The notes under the pieces are model-generated. The model searched no databases. It saw nothing but the letters and a program-made list of their open reading frames with translations, and was not told the DNA's origin. Source: Yoonia sp. GPGPB17 (GTDB lineage Bacteria > Pseudomonadota > Alphaproteobacteria > Rhodobacterales > Rhodobacteraceae). Taken from it: a stretch of 64,000 nt of DNA. Shown here in pieces: positions 21,173 through 30,911 of the stretch. A program made the position numbers and the translations under genes. The DNA is taken from NCBI RefSeq assembly GCF_037892195.1, contig NZ_JATACI010000002.1:2666001-2730000 (forward strand), given 5' to 3'. Every line of letters begins with the position of its first letter. Within the stretch, counting starts at the first letter, position 1.

Positions 21173-22056
21173 CCGCCCGACAAGGCACGCAAAAGATCAT
21201 CAAGTTGATCAAGTGATTTGTATCCGATCACCAGTTTTCCACTGTCTGATCCTGCCGCGTGGTCAATGGTAACCTTCATGCCGAGCGTGGCTGACAATTC
21301 ATTTTCGATTTGAACGGTATCGGCATCTTTTGGAACGGGTGCGCCGGGAACCGAGCGTTTTTTGATCGCCGGGCCCTTTTTGGCGAGTTGTTCAGTCTCG
21401 CGCACAGACAAGTTACGCTGGATAACCTCGCGGGCAAGGCTGACGGCCTGATCATGCCCAACCAAAGCCCGAGCGTGCCCTGCCGTCAGTTGGCCGTTTA
21501 TCAGGTAGGTCTGAACTTCATTGGGTAGATTAAGAAGACGTAGCAAGTTGGCGATGTGGCTTCGGCTTTTCCCCAAAGCTGACGCCAGCTTATCTTGTGT
21601 GTGACCAAAGCGGTCCATCAACTGCTTGTATCCAGCAGCCTCATCTACCGGATTCAGATCAGCCCGCTGGATATTTTCGATGATGGCGATTTCGAGGACT
21701 TCTGTATCGTCATAGTCACGCAACAGCACGGGTATTTCATGCAGCTTTGCGATCTGTGCTGCCCGCCAACGGCGTTCACCGGCAACAATCTCGTAGGTTT
21801 CAGCAGCCGATGGGGACTGGCGGACGATCAGTGGTTGGATGATCCCTTTCTCAGCCACAGATGCCGCCAGCTCGTTCAGAGCGTCCTCGGCAAAGGTTCG
21901 GCGAGGTTGATCTGGGTTTGGCTGAACCTGTTCAATCGGTACAACCATATCAGGGCGCCGTGGTGACGCTTGTGGCGTTTCATCGGCAGCGACATCTGAC
22001 ATGAGAGCGGACAGACCACGACCCAACCCCCGAGATTTTTTTGTCGTACGCGCCAT
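21169..22056 (-). CDS. parB: Chromosome partitioning protein ParB
   Basis: A CTP-dependent DNA clamp that loads at parS and spreads to organise origin segregation. The 295-residue protein shows the ParB/Srx block QPNPDQPRRTF and IIQPLIVR, the CTP-site arginines in VAGERRWRAAQIA (about 91-103), and ENIQRADLNPVDEA, followed by the helix-turn-helix KSRSHIANLLRLLNLP. It lies directly downstream of parA, and the two perfect parS sites in this window are within 1.4-3.3 kb of it. Convergent with hemW by a 4 bp overlap. Confidence 0.97.
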   Translation of the reverse strand: MARTTKKSRGLGRGLSALMSDVAADETPQASPRRPDMVVPIEQVQPNPDQPRRTFAEDALNELAASVAEKGIIQPLIVRQSPSAAETYEIVAGERRWRAAQIAKLHEIPVLLRDYDDTEVLEIAIIENIQRADLNPVDEAAGYKQLMDRFGHTQDKLASALGKSRSHIANLLRLLNLPNEVQTYLINGQLTAGHARALVGHDQAVSLAREVIQRNLSVRETEQLAKKGPAIKKRSVPGAPVPKDADTVQIENELSATLGMKVTIDHAAGSDSGKLVIGYKSLDQLDDLLRALSGG

Positions 22057-22854
22057 TTATGCGGCCCTTTTTTTCTTTGTTTTTTCAATAAGTTCTTTTG
22101 CAAGTGCCCGATAAGCTGCACTACCTTTAGATGCACTGTCATACGTCAAAACCGGAACAGCAAATGAGGGCGCCTCACTGAGACGCACATTACGCGGAAT
22201 GACAGTTTTGAACACCATATCGCCCATATTCTCGCGCGCGTCATCCTCGACCTGAAGAGACAGATTGTTACGGCTGTCATACATGGTGAGCGCAATCCCT
22301 TCGATCCGAAGATCTGGGTTTGCTGTCTGGCGTACATCACGAACTGTGAGTATGAGCTGCGACAAACCTTCGAGTGCGAAGAATTCGCTTTGCAAGGGAA
22401 CAATGATAGAGTTCGCTGCGACCATCGCATTGACTGTCAATATATTGAGAGATGGAGGGCAGTCTATCAATATATAGTCAAAACCTAGTACGGACGCGCT
22501 GGCCGTTTGCAGTACATCGCGCAATAGAAAACTGCGCTTTGCATTGTCAACAAGCTCAAGATCAGCAGAACTGAGATCAGTTGTCGCTGGGACAATTGAA
22601 AGGTGATCTATTTTCGTTTTCTGCACCGCCTCGGCCAAGGTGACATCACCGGACAGAAGGTCATATGTTGTGGCATCCCGTTGGTCATGATCAATACCTA
22701 GGCCGGTAGACGCATTCCCCTGTGGATCAAGGTCGATCAGCAGGACGCGCTTTTTCTGTTCTGCCAAAGCAGCGCCAAGGTTGATCGTTGTCGTTGTTTT
22801 ACCAACACCACCTTTTTGGTTGGCAATCGCGATGATTTTCGGGTCATTGGCCAA
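22057..22854 (-). CDS. parA: Chromosome partitioning ATPase ParA
   Basis: A deviant Walker-type ATPase that moves ParB-parS complexes. KGGVGKTTTTINLGAALAEQ (residues about 14-33) is the deviant Walker A with the signature lysine. LLIDLDPQGNASTGLG and DYILIDCPPSLNILT are Walker A' and B. The start is TTG at 22854, overlapping the frame-corrected end of rsmG. One codon separates it from parB. Confidence 0.97.
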   Translation of the reverse strand: MANDPKIIAIANQKGGVGKTTTTINLGAALAEQKKRVLLIDLDPQGNASTGLGIDHDQRDATTYDLLSGDVTLAEAVQKTKIDHLSIVPATTDLSSADLELVDNAKRSFLLRDVLQTASASVLGFDYILIDCPPSLNILTVNAMVAANSIIVPLQSEFFALEGLSQLILTVRDVRQTANPDLRIEGIALTMYDSRNNLSLQVEDDARENMGDMVFKTVIPRNVRLSEAPSFAVPVLTYDSASKGSAAYRALAKELIEKTKKKRAA

Positions 22855-23463
22855 GGGCTTTTATCCTTCGGATCGCAAGTATTTGGGCGTCAGGATCAGT
22901 AATACTGGCATAACTTTCAAGGTCAAACGCCCAGTTCTTTTGGCCGTCGGCGATTTCTTGTCGCGCCTGTCGACCCTTGTGAAATAAGGCGACCCCCCTG
23001 GTTTGAGGTGTCTTTGGGCGACGGGTAGAAGTCCAGATAGTGCGGTTAGTGCACGCGCTGATACCACATCTGCTGCTTGTTCAGGTGCGTTTTCGATACG
23101 CTGAGCAAGAACGGTCACGCGCACCCCGCATTCACGGGCAGCTGTCCTGAGAAAGGCGGCCTTGCGTTGGTCGCTTTCGATCAGAATGAATTGCGCTTGG
23201 GGATGAAATGACTTTGCCAAGATTGCCATGACGATACCCGGAAAGCCGCCGCCACTGCCGATATCGACCCATTTTTCATAGTCTTTTGGTGCAAAACGAT
23301 AAAGCTGTGCCGAATCGAGGATGTGCCGTTCCCAGACTGACGCTACACTGCCACGTGCAATCAGGTTGATCTTGGGCGTCCATTTTGCGACCAGATCACC
23401 AAAAACCGCCAATTCAGCCATTGTTTCACGTGAAACATCTATACCTGCGATGCTGGAAACCAT
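22844..23463 (-). CDS. rsmG: 16S rRNA m7G527 methyltransferase RsmG (frame-broken near 3' end)
   Basis: Methylates G527 of 16S rRNA. SAM-binding motif WVDIGSGGGFPGIVMAI at about residues 67-83, then FILIESDQRKAAFLR. After HLKPGGSPYF the visible frame turns into non-family sequence, while another frame continues as KGRQARQEIADGQKNWAFDL and ends ILAIRRIKALGQ at 22844, the expected C-terminus. One base (a C) is missing at about 22980-22990. Start ATG at 23463 (MVSSIAGIDVSRET) is preferred to an upstream in-frame ATG inside mnmG. Codons for DVSRET form a perfect parS site at 23422-23437. Confidence 0.92.
23422..23437. other. parS centromere-like site inside rsmG
   Basis: The 16 bp palindrome TGTTTCACGTGAAACA is a perfect match to the alphaproteobacterial ParB-binding consensus. 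It is read through by rsmG near its 5' end (codons for V-S-R-E-T). Being about 1.4 kb from parB and 5 kb from the oriC candidate, it fits a functional parS. Confidence 0.93.
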
Positions 23464-23467
23464 AAGG

Positions 23468-25344
23468 CTAAGTTCCCGTCGCCTTCTGGTGCTTCTTGGT
23501 AGCTGCAACAACCAACATAAGGGCGGCAGGTGTCATACCCTCGATGCGGCTTGCATGGGCAATATTGACGGGCCGTACCGCGGCCAGTTTTGATACAATT
23601 TCATTCGAAAGCCCCTTGATTTCAGCATAGTCAATATCCGCAGGGATCAGGTGTTTTTCATCCCGCTCCAAAACCGCGATATCGCGCTCTTGACGTGCAA
23701 TGTAGTGTGCGTAAAGCGCGTCTTTCTTTACCTGATCTTGTATGTGCGCCGGAATTTGACCAACATCTTGCTCCAACTTTGCCAAATCGGGAAAATTAAA
23801 ATCGGAAAGCGCAAGCGCCTCCAACGCTGTCCTGCGAGGGCCGTCAGCATTCAGATTGACGCCAACGCCAGCGATCTCTCGTGCCGACAATGTCATCTTT
23901 CCCAGTTTTTCCTTTGCACGGGTGATCTGGTCGAGCTTACGACTAAAGTGCATCCAACGGGCTTCGCCAACACACCCGATATCACGACCCCGTTCTGTTA
24001 GACGCTGATCTGCGTTATCTGCACGCAATGATAGCCGGAATTCGGCACGTGACGTAAACATACGGTAAGGTTCTGACACACCCAGCGTGATGAGATCATC
24101 AATCATCACGCCAATGTAAGATCGCGGCGGCTGAATATGATAGATTCTTGGCCTTTGGCTTTCGCGGCGGCATTCAATCCCGCCACCAGTCCCTGCGCCG
24201 CAGCCTCCTCATATCCTGTTGTACCGTTGATCTGACCCGCTAAAAACAACCCGCCAACATCGCGTAACTCCAACGTCGCTTGCAGCGCGCGGGGATCAAC
24301 ATAGTCGTACTCAATGGCATAACCTGGCTGCAAAATAATAGCATTTTCAAGACCGTAGATAGATTTCACGTAGTCTTCCTGCACATCAACGGGCAATGAT
24401 GTGGAAATGCCATTTGGATAAACAGTGTGGTCGTTTACCCCCTCCGGTTCCAGGAAGATCTGATGAGACGCCTTTTCGGCAAAACGCACCACCTTGTCTT
24501 CGATTGACGGGCAATAGCGCGGTCCCACCCCATCAATTTGCCCACCATACATCGCAGATCGGCCAAGGTTCTCTCGAATAATCTCATGTGTTTGTACGTT
24601 TGTGTGGGTAATCCCGCAATCAATTTGGGGCGCATAAGTTCCAGTAGAAAGAAACGAAAACAATACCGGATCTTCATCGCTTGGCTGTACTTCAAGCTTA
24701 TCCCACGCAATTGTCCGACCATCCAAACGCGGTGGTGTTCCTGTTTTTAAACGTCCCAAGGGCAAATCAAAGCTATCCAGGCGCTCCGCCATCTTCACCG
24801 AAGGGTCATCTCCCATACGCCCGCCAGGCCGCGAAACATCACCGATATGAATCACGCCGCGCAAAAATGTACCCGTTGTCAGAATGACTCCCTGCGCACT
24901 CAGCGCGGAACCGTCACACATTTGAACACCTGTCACTTGCTGGCCGGTCATCAGCAAATCAACAGCTTCACCCTCGATAATGTCCAGGTTTTCAAGGGAT
25001 TTCAGCTCCGATTGCATCTCTGTGCGGTAAATCTGACGGTCAGATTGCGCACGTGGTCCCTGCACTGCCGGGCCCTTTTTACGATTAAGCAAGCGAAACT
25101 GGATACCTGCCTTATCCGCAACACGGCCCATGACACCATCCAGGGCATCAATCTCGCGCACCAAGTGACCTTTGCCCAAACCACCAATTGCTGGGTTGCA
25201 GGACATCACCCCAATCGATTCTTTGGTCAATGTAACCAGCGCCGTGCGTACTCCCATACGAGCAGCCGCATGTGCTGCCTCTGCACCCGCATGGCCACCA
25301 CCAATAACAATAACGTCGTAGTCATGATGTTTCACGTGAAACAC
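23468..25344 (-). CDS. mnmG: tRNA uridine-34 carboxymethylaminomethyl enzyme MnmG (frame-broken)
   Basis: FAD-dependent partner of MnmE that modifies the wobble uridine of tRNAs. The N-terminus has the dinucleotide motif [20 protein letters not shown] (residues about 10-29), then [20 protein letters not shown]. Frame is lost at 24117-24123, after SRRD, and resumes as [20 protein letters not shown], the invariant family block. One missing base restores a 625-residue protein. The first six codons, MFHVKH, are made by a parS site. Next to mnmE and rsmG, as in many bacterial origin regions. Confidence 0.95.
25328..25343. other. parS site overlapping the mnmG start codon
   Basis: A second perfect TGTTTCACGTGAAACA. 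It begins one base inside the mnmG ATG and supplies residues M-F-H-V-K-H. ParB bound here would sit directly on the translation start region and between mnmE and mnmG. 1.9 kb from the other parS. Confidence 0.93.
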
Positions 25345-25347
25345 TCC

Positions 25348-26623
25348 CTACTTCCCGATGCAAAAGCTGCTGAAAATCTCATCCAGCACGTGTTCTACAT
25401 CAACACGACCCACGATACTATCCACTGCGCGAATAGCGGAGCGAAGATCTTCAGCAATGATATCAGTCATCGAATCTGACTGATCCAGAGACATCATCGC
25501 ATCATTCATATAAACGATAGCGCGCATCATAGCCACGCGGTGACGCTCCCGCATTGCGATCCCGATTTGACCCACCTTCTCCTGTAAGCGTAAGCTGACG
25601 GCAGCAATCAAATCATCAATACCGTCACCGGTCTTACCGGATACTGATAAGCCATTCTGCCCGTACAAATCCGACTTCGCCTGCACCACCAAATCATCTG
25701 GACCATAGGCCGCGTCAGCAAGGTCAAGTTGTAAGTGAATCCGGTAGTCAGCACGCGCCGCACGATCCAGTGCCCTTGCAACACCCAGACCTTCGATAAC
25801 GTCATCCGTATCCCGCACACCAGCGGTATCAAGTAGCGTCACAGGTAGCCCGTCAAGGTCCATCTGCACCTCGATAACATCCCGTGTCGTTCCAGCTATC
25901 TCTGATGTAATGGCCACATCCCGCCCAGCGAGACGATTCAGCAACGTCGACTTACCCACATTTGGTGCACCAATGATCGCAACCTCAAACCCATCCCGTA
26001 CCCGTTCCGCAACACGTACACCATCTGCCTCATGCACCATTTCAGCCTGTACGCCAGATAAGAGTTCTCTCACTTCGGGGCCAACATCTACCGGCACCTC
26101 TTCATCCGCAAAATCGATCGTCGCTTCCAACAGCGCAGACGCCCGAATAAGACGCGTCCGCCAGTTCTCTGCCAGCTCCCCCAAAGCCCCGGAAAAAACA
26201 CGCACCGCTTGCTTGCGCTGACTTTCTGTCTCCGCGTCAATTAGATCAGCAAGACCTTCAACTTCCGCCAGGTTCAGACAACCATTCTCCAGCGCGCGAC
26301 GCGTAAACTCGCTAAGCTTCTGCCTGCCTCAGATCTGGCATCTCACCCAACGACCGCAGCACAGCTGTCACGACCGCCGGACTGCCATGCAAGTGAAGCT
26401 CGACAACAGCTTCACCGGTAAAACTCCGCCCCTCTTTGAAATTCAAGATGAGCGCCTCATCAAGCAATTCACCAGTGGCATCACGCAGCTGACGCAGGCC
26501 CCGTTGCTTCGGAACAGAACCACACAACTGACTTGCCGCTTCCATAGCCTTTGGACCTGAGATACGGACAACAGCAACGCCTGCCCGGCCCTGTGCTGTG
26601 GCTAAAGCAAAGATAGTATCCAT
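25348..26623 (-). CDS. mnmE: tRNA modification GTPase MnmE (frame-broken)
   Basis: GTPase partner of MnmG in wobble-uridine modification. N-terminal tetrahydrofolate domain: [20 protein letters not shown] and [17 protein letters not shown]. GTPase domain: G1 [16 protein letters not shown]2 and G3 EIAGTTRDV and [10 protein letters not shown], and the catalytic C-terminus CIGK. Frame is lost at 26312-26317 (GCTTAGC), where LRQAEA meets an immediate TAG and the family sequence continues as [11 protein letters not shown]. Removing one T restores a 424-residue protein. Upstream of mnmG by 3 bp. Confidence 0.94.
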
Positions 26624-26652
26624 ATATTAACCCATTGTTTTATAACAATAAG

Positions 26653-27924
26653 TTACGTATTCATTGAATCAAAGAAGTCAGAGTTCGTCTTGGTCTGCTT
26701 CAACTTCCCTATCAAGAACTCGATCGCATCTGTGGTGCCCATCGGGTTCAGGATACGGCGCAGAACATAGGTCTTCGCCAAGTCGCCCTTGTCCACCAAC
26801 AGCTCTTCTTTCCGCGTTCCAGATTTCAGAATATCCATCGCAGGGAACACACGCTTATCAGCCACCTTGCGGTCCAGAACAATCTCGCTATTGCCAGTCC
26901 CTTTAAACTCTTCAAAGATCACTTCATCCATCCGCGATCCTGTATCAATCAGGGCCGTCGCAATGATGGTCAAAGAACCGCCTTCTTCAATGTTCCGGGC
27001 CGCACCAAAGAACCGCTTCGGCCGCTGCAAGGCATTCGCGTCGACACCGCCGGTCAGCACTTTACCTGAAGACGGCACGGTCGTGTTAAACGCCCGACCC
27101 AAACGGGTGATCGAGTCCAGCAGGATCACAACATCCCGCTTATGTTCGACCAGACGTTTCGCTTTTTCTATCACCATCTCAGACACCGCCACGTGGCGTG
27201 ACGTAAGCTCGTCAAAGGTCGAGGATACAACCTCACCTTTCACCGACCGCTGCATGTCCGTCACTTCTTCAGGCCGCTCATCAATCAACAAAACGATCAA
27301 GTAACACTCAGGGTGGTTCTGCTCGATCGAGTTCGCGATGTTCTGCAACAACACCGTCTTACCCGTCCGCGGTGGTGCCACGATCAAAGATCGCTGACCT
27401 TTCCCAATCGGCGACACCAAATCAATGATCCGCGCAGACCGATCCTTGACCGTTGGGTCTGCCACCTCCATGTTCAAACGCTCATCCGGATACAGCGGCG
27501 TCAGGTTGTCAAAAGCAACCTTATGTTTGGCTTTTTCCGGCTCTTCAAAGTTGATCGTCTCAACGGAGGTCAGCGCAAAATACCGTTCCGTATCATTCGG
27601 TTCCTTCATCACGCCTTCAACCGTATCCCCGGTGCGCAATGAATGCTTCCGGATCATATCAGGCGACACATAGATATCATCCGGACCTGGCAAATAGTTC
27701 GCCTCAGGCGACCGCAGAAATCCAAACCCGTCCTGCAATACTTCCAGCACACCATCGCCACCGATGACCCACTCTTCATCCGCCCGCTCTTTCAGGATGG
27801 CGAACATCATATCGCCCTTCCGCATGGTCGAGGCGTTCTCGATCTCAAGCTCTTCAGCCAAGGACAACAAATCCTTCGGGCTCTGCGCTTTCAGATCGGC
27901 AAGATTCAAACGGTGCTGTGACAT
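26653..27924 (-). CDS. rho: Transcription termination factor Rho
   Basis: Hexameric RNA helicase that ends transcription at rut sites. The 423-residue protein has an N-terminal OB-fold RNA-binding domain ([18 protein letters not shown]), Walker [13 protein letters not shown], Walker [17 protein letters not shown] and the Q/R loops ([20 protein letters not shown], then [15 protein letters not shown]). Intact and normal length. First gene of the minus-strand run leading to parB; 29 bp separate it from mnmE. Confidence 0.98.
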   Translation of the reverse strand: MSQHRLNLADLKAQSPKDLLSLAEELEIENASTMRKGDMMFAILKERADEEWVIGGDGVLEVLQDGFGFLRSPEANYLPGPDDIYVSPDMIRKHSLRTGDTVEGVMKEPNDTERYFALTSVETINFEEPEKAKHKVAFDNLTPLYPDERLNMEVADPTVKDRSARIIDLVSPIGKGQRSLIVAPPRTGKTVLLQNIANSIEQNHPECYLIVLLIDERPEEVTDMQRSVKGEVVSSTFDELTSRHVAVSEMVIEKAKRLVEHKRDVVILLDSITRLGRAFNTTVPSSGKVLTGGVDANALQRPKRFFGAARNIEEGGSLTIIATALIDTGSRMDEVIFEEFKGTGNSEIVLDRKVADKRVFPAMDILKSGTRKEELLVDKGDLAKTYVLRRILNPMGTTDAIEFLIGKLKQTKTNSDFFDSMNT

Positions 27925-28044
27925 GAAATATTCCTAGTGCTGACATGAACGCCAGCATCTTTGCGATTAGAAATGGAAAATCACTTTCCCGGACGGGAAG
28001 CTGGGTAAGACATAGGCAAGCCGAACCCCAGAGTCAATCAACCA

Positions 28045-28494
28045 CTAAAAAGGTCGCACAACCACGGCCACCACGATCAAGACCATGAGAACTGTCGGTA
28101 CTTCGTTGAACAACCGGTATGTCCTACCCGAGCGTGTGTTCGTTCCCGCGACAAACTCCTTGCGTCTGGCACTCATCCATCCATGCGCTCCCGTCATCAA
28201 GATCACCGCCACCAGCTTCACCCAAGACCAGGCAGACCCCCAATCAAACGCACCCAAGCCGATCATGATCAAACCCGCCACCCATGCGACAATCATCGCC
28301 GGGTTCATAATCACCCGCAACAGCTTCTCTTCCATGATCTGAAACGTGTGATCCAACTCGGATCCAACACTGGCGCGTTCCGCATGATAGACAAACAACC
28401 TGGGCAGGTAGAACAGCCCAGCCATCCAGGCAATCACAGCCATGATATGGATCGCTTTGATCCACGGATAAAAACTGTCAAGAAGATCAATCAT
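28045..28494 (-). CDS. hemJ: Protoporphyrinogen IX oxidase HemJ
   Basis: Inner-membrane enzyme (UPF0093 family) that oxidises protoporphyrinogen IX to protoporphyrin IX, the branch-point precursor of haem and bacteriochlorophyll. 149 residues with four hydrophobic segments. AIHIMAVIAWMAGLFYLPRLFVYH (about 14-37) carries the conserved His and Arg residues, and AHGWMSARRKEF and RLFNEVPTVLMV match the family. It sits directly beside the oriC candidate. Its product feeds BchH, 30 kb away. Confidence 0.92.
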   Translation of the reverse strand: MIDLLDSFYPWIKAIHIMAVIAWMAGLFYLPRLFVYHAERASVGSELDHTFQIMEEKLLRVIMNPAMIVAWVAGLIMIGLGAFDWGSAWSWVKLVAVILMTGAHGWMSARRKEFVAGTNTRSGRTYRLFNEVPTVLMVLIVVAVVVRPF

Positions 28495-28899
28495 ACTATT
28501 CCACTGTCAGGGCCCTACTCTTCCTTAATAAATATAAAGAGAAAGAAAAGATGATGTTGTTGTTTGTCGGGTGATTTTCTGTGGGTTGTTGATTGATCCT
28601 CAGACTTATCCCAAGACGGTAGAAATGAAATAAAAGCGCGGCGATTTCATTCTGAACACTTTAGTATATGAAAAACAAAAACTTAGGTGTAACCAATTGT
28701 AGCCATTTTTCGTCTTTCGTGGGGTTGACCACCTTATCACAATGATTCTTCCACAGCGGCAACTTATCCATATCCACCGTGGAGAAAGCTGGCTGGGCCA
28801 ATGCGAAACGACAGATTTCTACCCAAGCTTAGACAGCATGCTAGTTATCCCAGAAACAGCTTGTCCTACAACACAGAACTTGTCCAAAAGGTTATCCAC
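28495..28899. other. Candidate chromosomal replication origin (oriC)
   Basis: A 405 bp gene-free, AT-rich stretch between hemJ and maf, the setting of oriC in related alphaproteobacteria. DnaA-box-like 9-mers: TTATCCCAA (28606-28614), TTATCCATA (28764-28772), TTATCCCAG (28845-28853) and a perfect TTATCCACA (28892-28900). Degenerate TTGTCC boxes lie at about 28861-28885. The stretch 28521-28560 (TTAATAAATATAAAG and following) could serve as the unwinding element. One GANTC methylation site is near 28744. Genes on both sides point away from it (rho cluster minus, maf-dnaQ plus). Experimental firing is not shown. Confidence 0.8.
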
Positions 28900-28900
28900 A
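28892..28900 (+). promoter_or_regulatory. Perfect DnaA box abutting the maf start codon
   Basis: TTATCCACA, an exact DnaA consensus box, whose last base is the A of the maf ATG (28900). DnaA bound here would cover the maf ribosome-binding region. Confidence 0.75.
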
Positions 28901-29499
28901 TGAGCGACCAGATTATCCTTGCCTCCGGCTCTGAAATCCGTGCTCAGCTCCTACGGAATGCAGGTTTGGATTTTGGCGTTTCGCTTGCCCGTGTCGATGA
29001 AGAGTCAGTTCGCGCATCACTGCAAGCCGAACACGCATCACCACGTGACATTGCCGACACGCTCGCCGAGCTTAAGGCGCAACGCGTTGCTGCACGTCAT
29101 CCAGATGCACTTGTTATAGGTTGCGATCAGATACTGGCACTTGGCCAAGACATCTATGGCAAACCGGAGAACCCAGACGAAGCATTGACTCAGCTGCAAT
29201 CATTGCGCGGCCAGAAACACCAGCTTTTGTCCGCTGCGGTGATCTATGGTGATGGTAAGCCAGTTTGGCGTCACGTCGGCGTTGTGCGTCTTTTGATGCG
29301 GGATGCCTCTGACGATTACCTCGCAGACTACGTCGATCGAAATTGGGAGAGTATCCGCCATTCGGTCGGTGCTTATAAGCTGGAAGAAGAAGGAGTGCGA
29401 CTTTTTACACGCATTGAAGGAGATTATTTCAATGTCCTTGGCTTACCGCTCCTTGAACTCTTGTCATACTTGACACTTCGCGGAACATTGCCGTCATGA
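28900..29499 (+). CDS. maf: Maf-family nucleotide pyrophosphatase
   Basis: Hydrolyses modified or canonical nucleoside triphosphates such as dTTP/UTP; linked in other bacteria to division arrest. The 199-residue protein has the N-terminal ILASGSEIRAQLLRNAGLDF, ARVDEESVR, and VIGCDQILALG with the catalytic Asp (about 72-82). The ATG at 28900 is chosen because an earlier ATG (28801) would place 33 unmatched residues across the origin. The stop overlaps the aroE start by 4 bp. Confidence 0.92.
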   Translation: MSDQIILASGSEIRAQLLRNAGLDFGVSLARVDEESVRASLQAEHASPRDIADTLAELKAQRVAARHPDALVIGCDQILALGQDIYGKPENPDEALTQLQSLRGQKHQLLSAAVIYGDGKPVWRHVGVVRLLMRDASDDYLADYVDRNWESIRHSVGAYKLEEEGVRLFTRIEGDYFNVLGLPLLELLSYLTLRGTLPS

Positions 29500-30323
29500 C
29501 AAACATCCCGCGCGCTGCTGTCATCGGAAACCCGATCAGCCATTCTCTTTCGCCCAAGCTGCACAGCTATTGGCTGAACCGTTATGAGATCGATGGCGAA
29601 TACACAGCATTGAAAGTGACAGAGGATGCTCTTGAAACAACGCTTCGCACCCTTCCCGCCCAAGGGTTCATCGGTGCAAATGTCACGATCCCTCACAAGG
29701 TAAGTGTGATGCAGTTCGCCGATCAGATCACCGATAGGGCGACGCTGATCGGTGCTGCCAACACGTTGATCTTTAAGGAAGATGGTAGGATTTTCGCGGA
29801 TAATACGGATGGCTATGGTTTCATGGCCAATCTGCGGCAAAGCGCCCCGGATTGGGATCCGAAAGCTGGCCCCGCCGCGATTTTTGGCGCCGGTGGTGCT
29901 GCGCGCGCGATTATCGTGGCGCTGGCTGACGCAGGTGTTCCACAGATTGTTCTGGCGAATAGAACCCGCGCCAAGGCAGAAGCACTACGCGCAGACTTCG
30001 GTGCACGTGTCAGTGTTGTTGACTGGGTGCAGGCCGACCAGATGCTTGAAGACGCCAATACCGTCATCAACACAACATCCCTCGGCATGACCGGTGCACA
30101 GGAATTCAAAGTTTCACTTGATGCGCTTTCGCCCAATGCCGTCGTGACAGATATTGTCTATAATCCATTGCAAACTCCATTCCTGCTCGCGGCAACTAAA
30201 AAGGGCTGTATCACGGTTGACGGTCTGGGCATGCTTTTGCATCAAGGTGTCCCTGGTTTCGAACGCTGGTTTGGTCGGCGCCCTGACGTCGATGATGCCA
30301 CCCGTGCGGCCGTGTTGGCGTGA
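29496..30323 (+). CDS. aroE: Shikimate dehydrogenase
   Basis: NADPH-dependent reduction of 3-dehydroshikimate in aromatic amino-acid synthesis. Substrate motif GNPISHSLSPKLHSYWL (about 9-25), catalytic Lys in NVTIPHKVSVM (about 62-72), Rossmann glycine motif FGAGGAARAIIVAL (about 129-142), and GLGMLLHQG near the end. 275 residues, normal. Coupled to maf and to coaE (GTGA overlap). Confidence 0.97.
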   Translation: MTNIPRAAVIGNPISHSLSPKLHSYWLNRYEIDGEYTALKVTEDALETTLRTLPAQGFIGANVTIPHKVSVMQFADQITDRATLIGAANTLIFKEDGRIFADNTDGYGFMANLRQSAPDWDPKAGPAAIFGAGGAARAIIVALADAGVPQIVLANRTRAKAEALRADFGARVSVVDWVQADQMLEDANTVINTTSLGMTGAQEFKVSLDALSPNAVVTDIVYNPLQTPFLLAATKKGCITVDGLGMLLHQGVPGFERWFGRRPDVDDATRAAVLA

Positions 30324-30911
30324 CGCATCTGTTAGGATTGACCGGCTCCATCGGCATGGGAAAGTCCACGACGGCCCAGATGTTTCGTGATGAAGGTGTT
30401 CCCGTTTGGGATGCTGATGCGGCCGTGCATGAACTTTATGCCAAAGGTGGCGCTGCCGTTTCACCTATTCAAACAGCCTTGCCAGAGGCTGTCGTAGATG
30501 GTTGGGTCAGCCGGGACCGTCTCAAACAGATGATTGCAGATGATCTGGGTGTTCTGCGCGAACTCGAAATAATCGTGCATCCTTTGGTCGCACAGCACCG
30601 CGCCGCCTTTCTTGATGCCAACAATGGTCCCCTTGTCGTCTTTGATATTCCCTTGTTGTTTGAAACAAGTGCGCAAGGTTGGTTAACCTCCGTTCTTGTC
30701 GTTTCAGCGCCAAGCTGACGTGCAGAAAGACCGGGTTATGGCCCGTCCCGGAATGTCTGAAGATCAGTTCGAGCGGATTATTGTGCGCCAAATGCCCGAT
30801 GCTGAAAAACGTGCTGCCGCTGACCATGTGATTGAAACGCTGGACCTAGACGACACCCGGATGGCCGTGCGAAAACTGATTTCAGAACTGACAGGGCAAA
30901 CAGATGCGTGA
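30320..30911 (+). CDS. coaE: Dephospho-CoA kinase (frame-broken)
   Basis: Last step of coenzyme A synthesis. The P-loop [17 protein letters not shown] is at residues about 5-21, with [12 protein letters not shown] following and [11 protein letters not shown] (about 111-121). Frame is lost at 30709-30715, in CCAAGCTGA. After VLVVSAP the family sequence continues in another frame as [19 protein letters not shown]. One extra A accounts for it, giving a 196-residue protein. Since coaE is normally essential, a sequence error is more likely than gene loss. GTG start overlaps the aroE stop. Confidence 0.93.

Noticed and set aside
28734..28742. TTATCACAA as another DnaA box.
   Set aside because: Three mismatches to TTATCCACA in the discriminating half; not counted.
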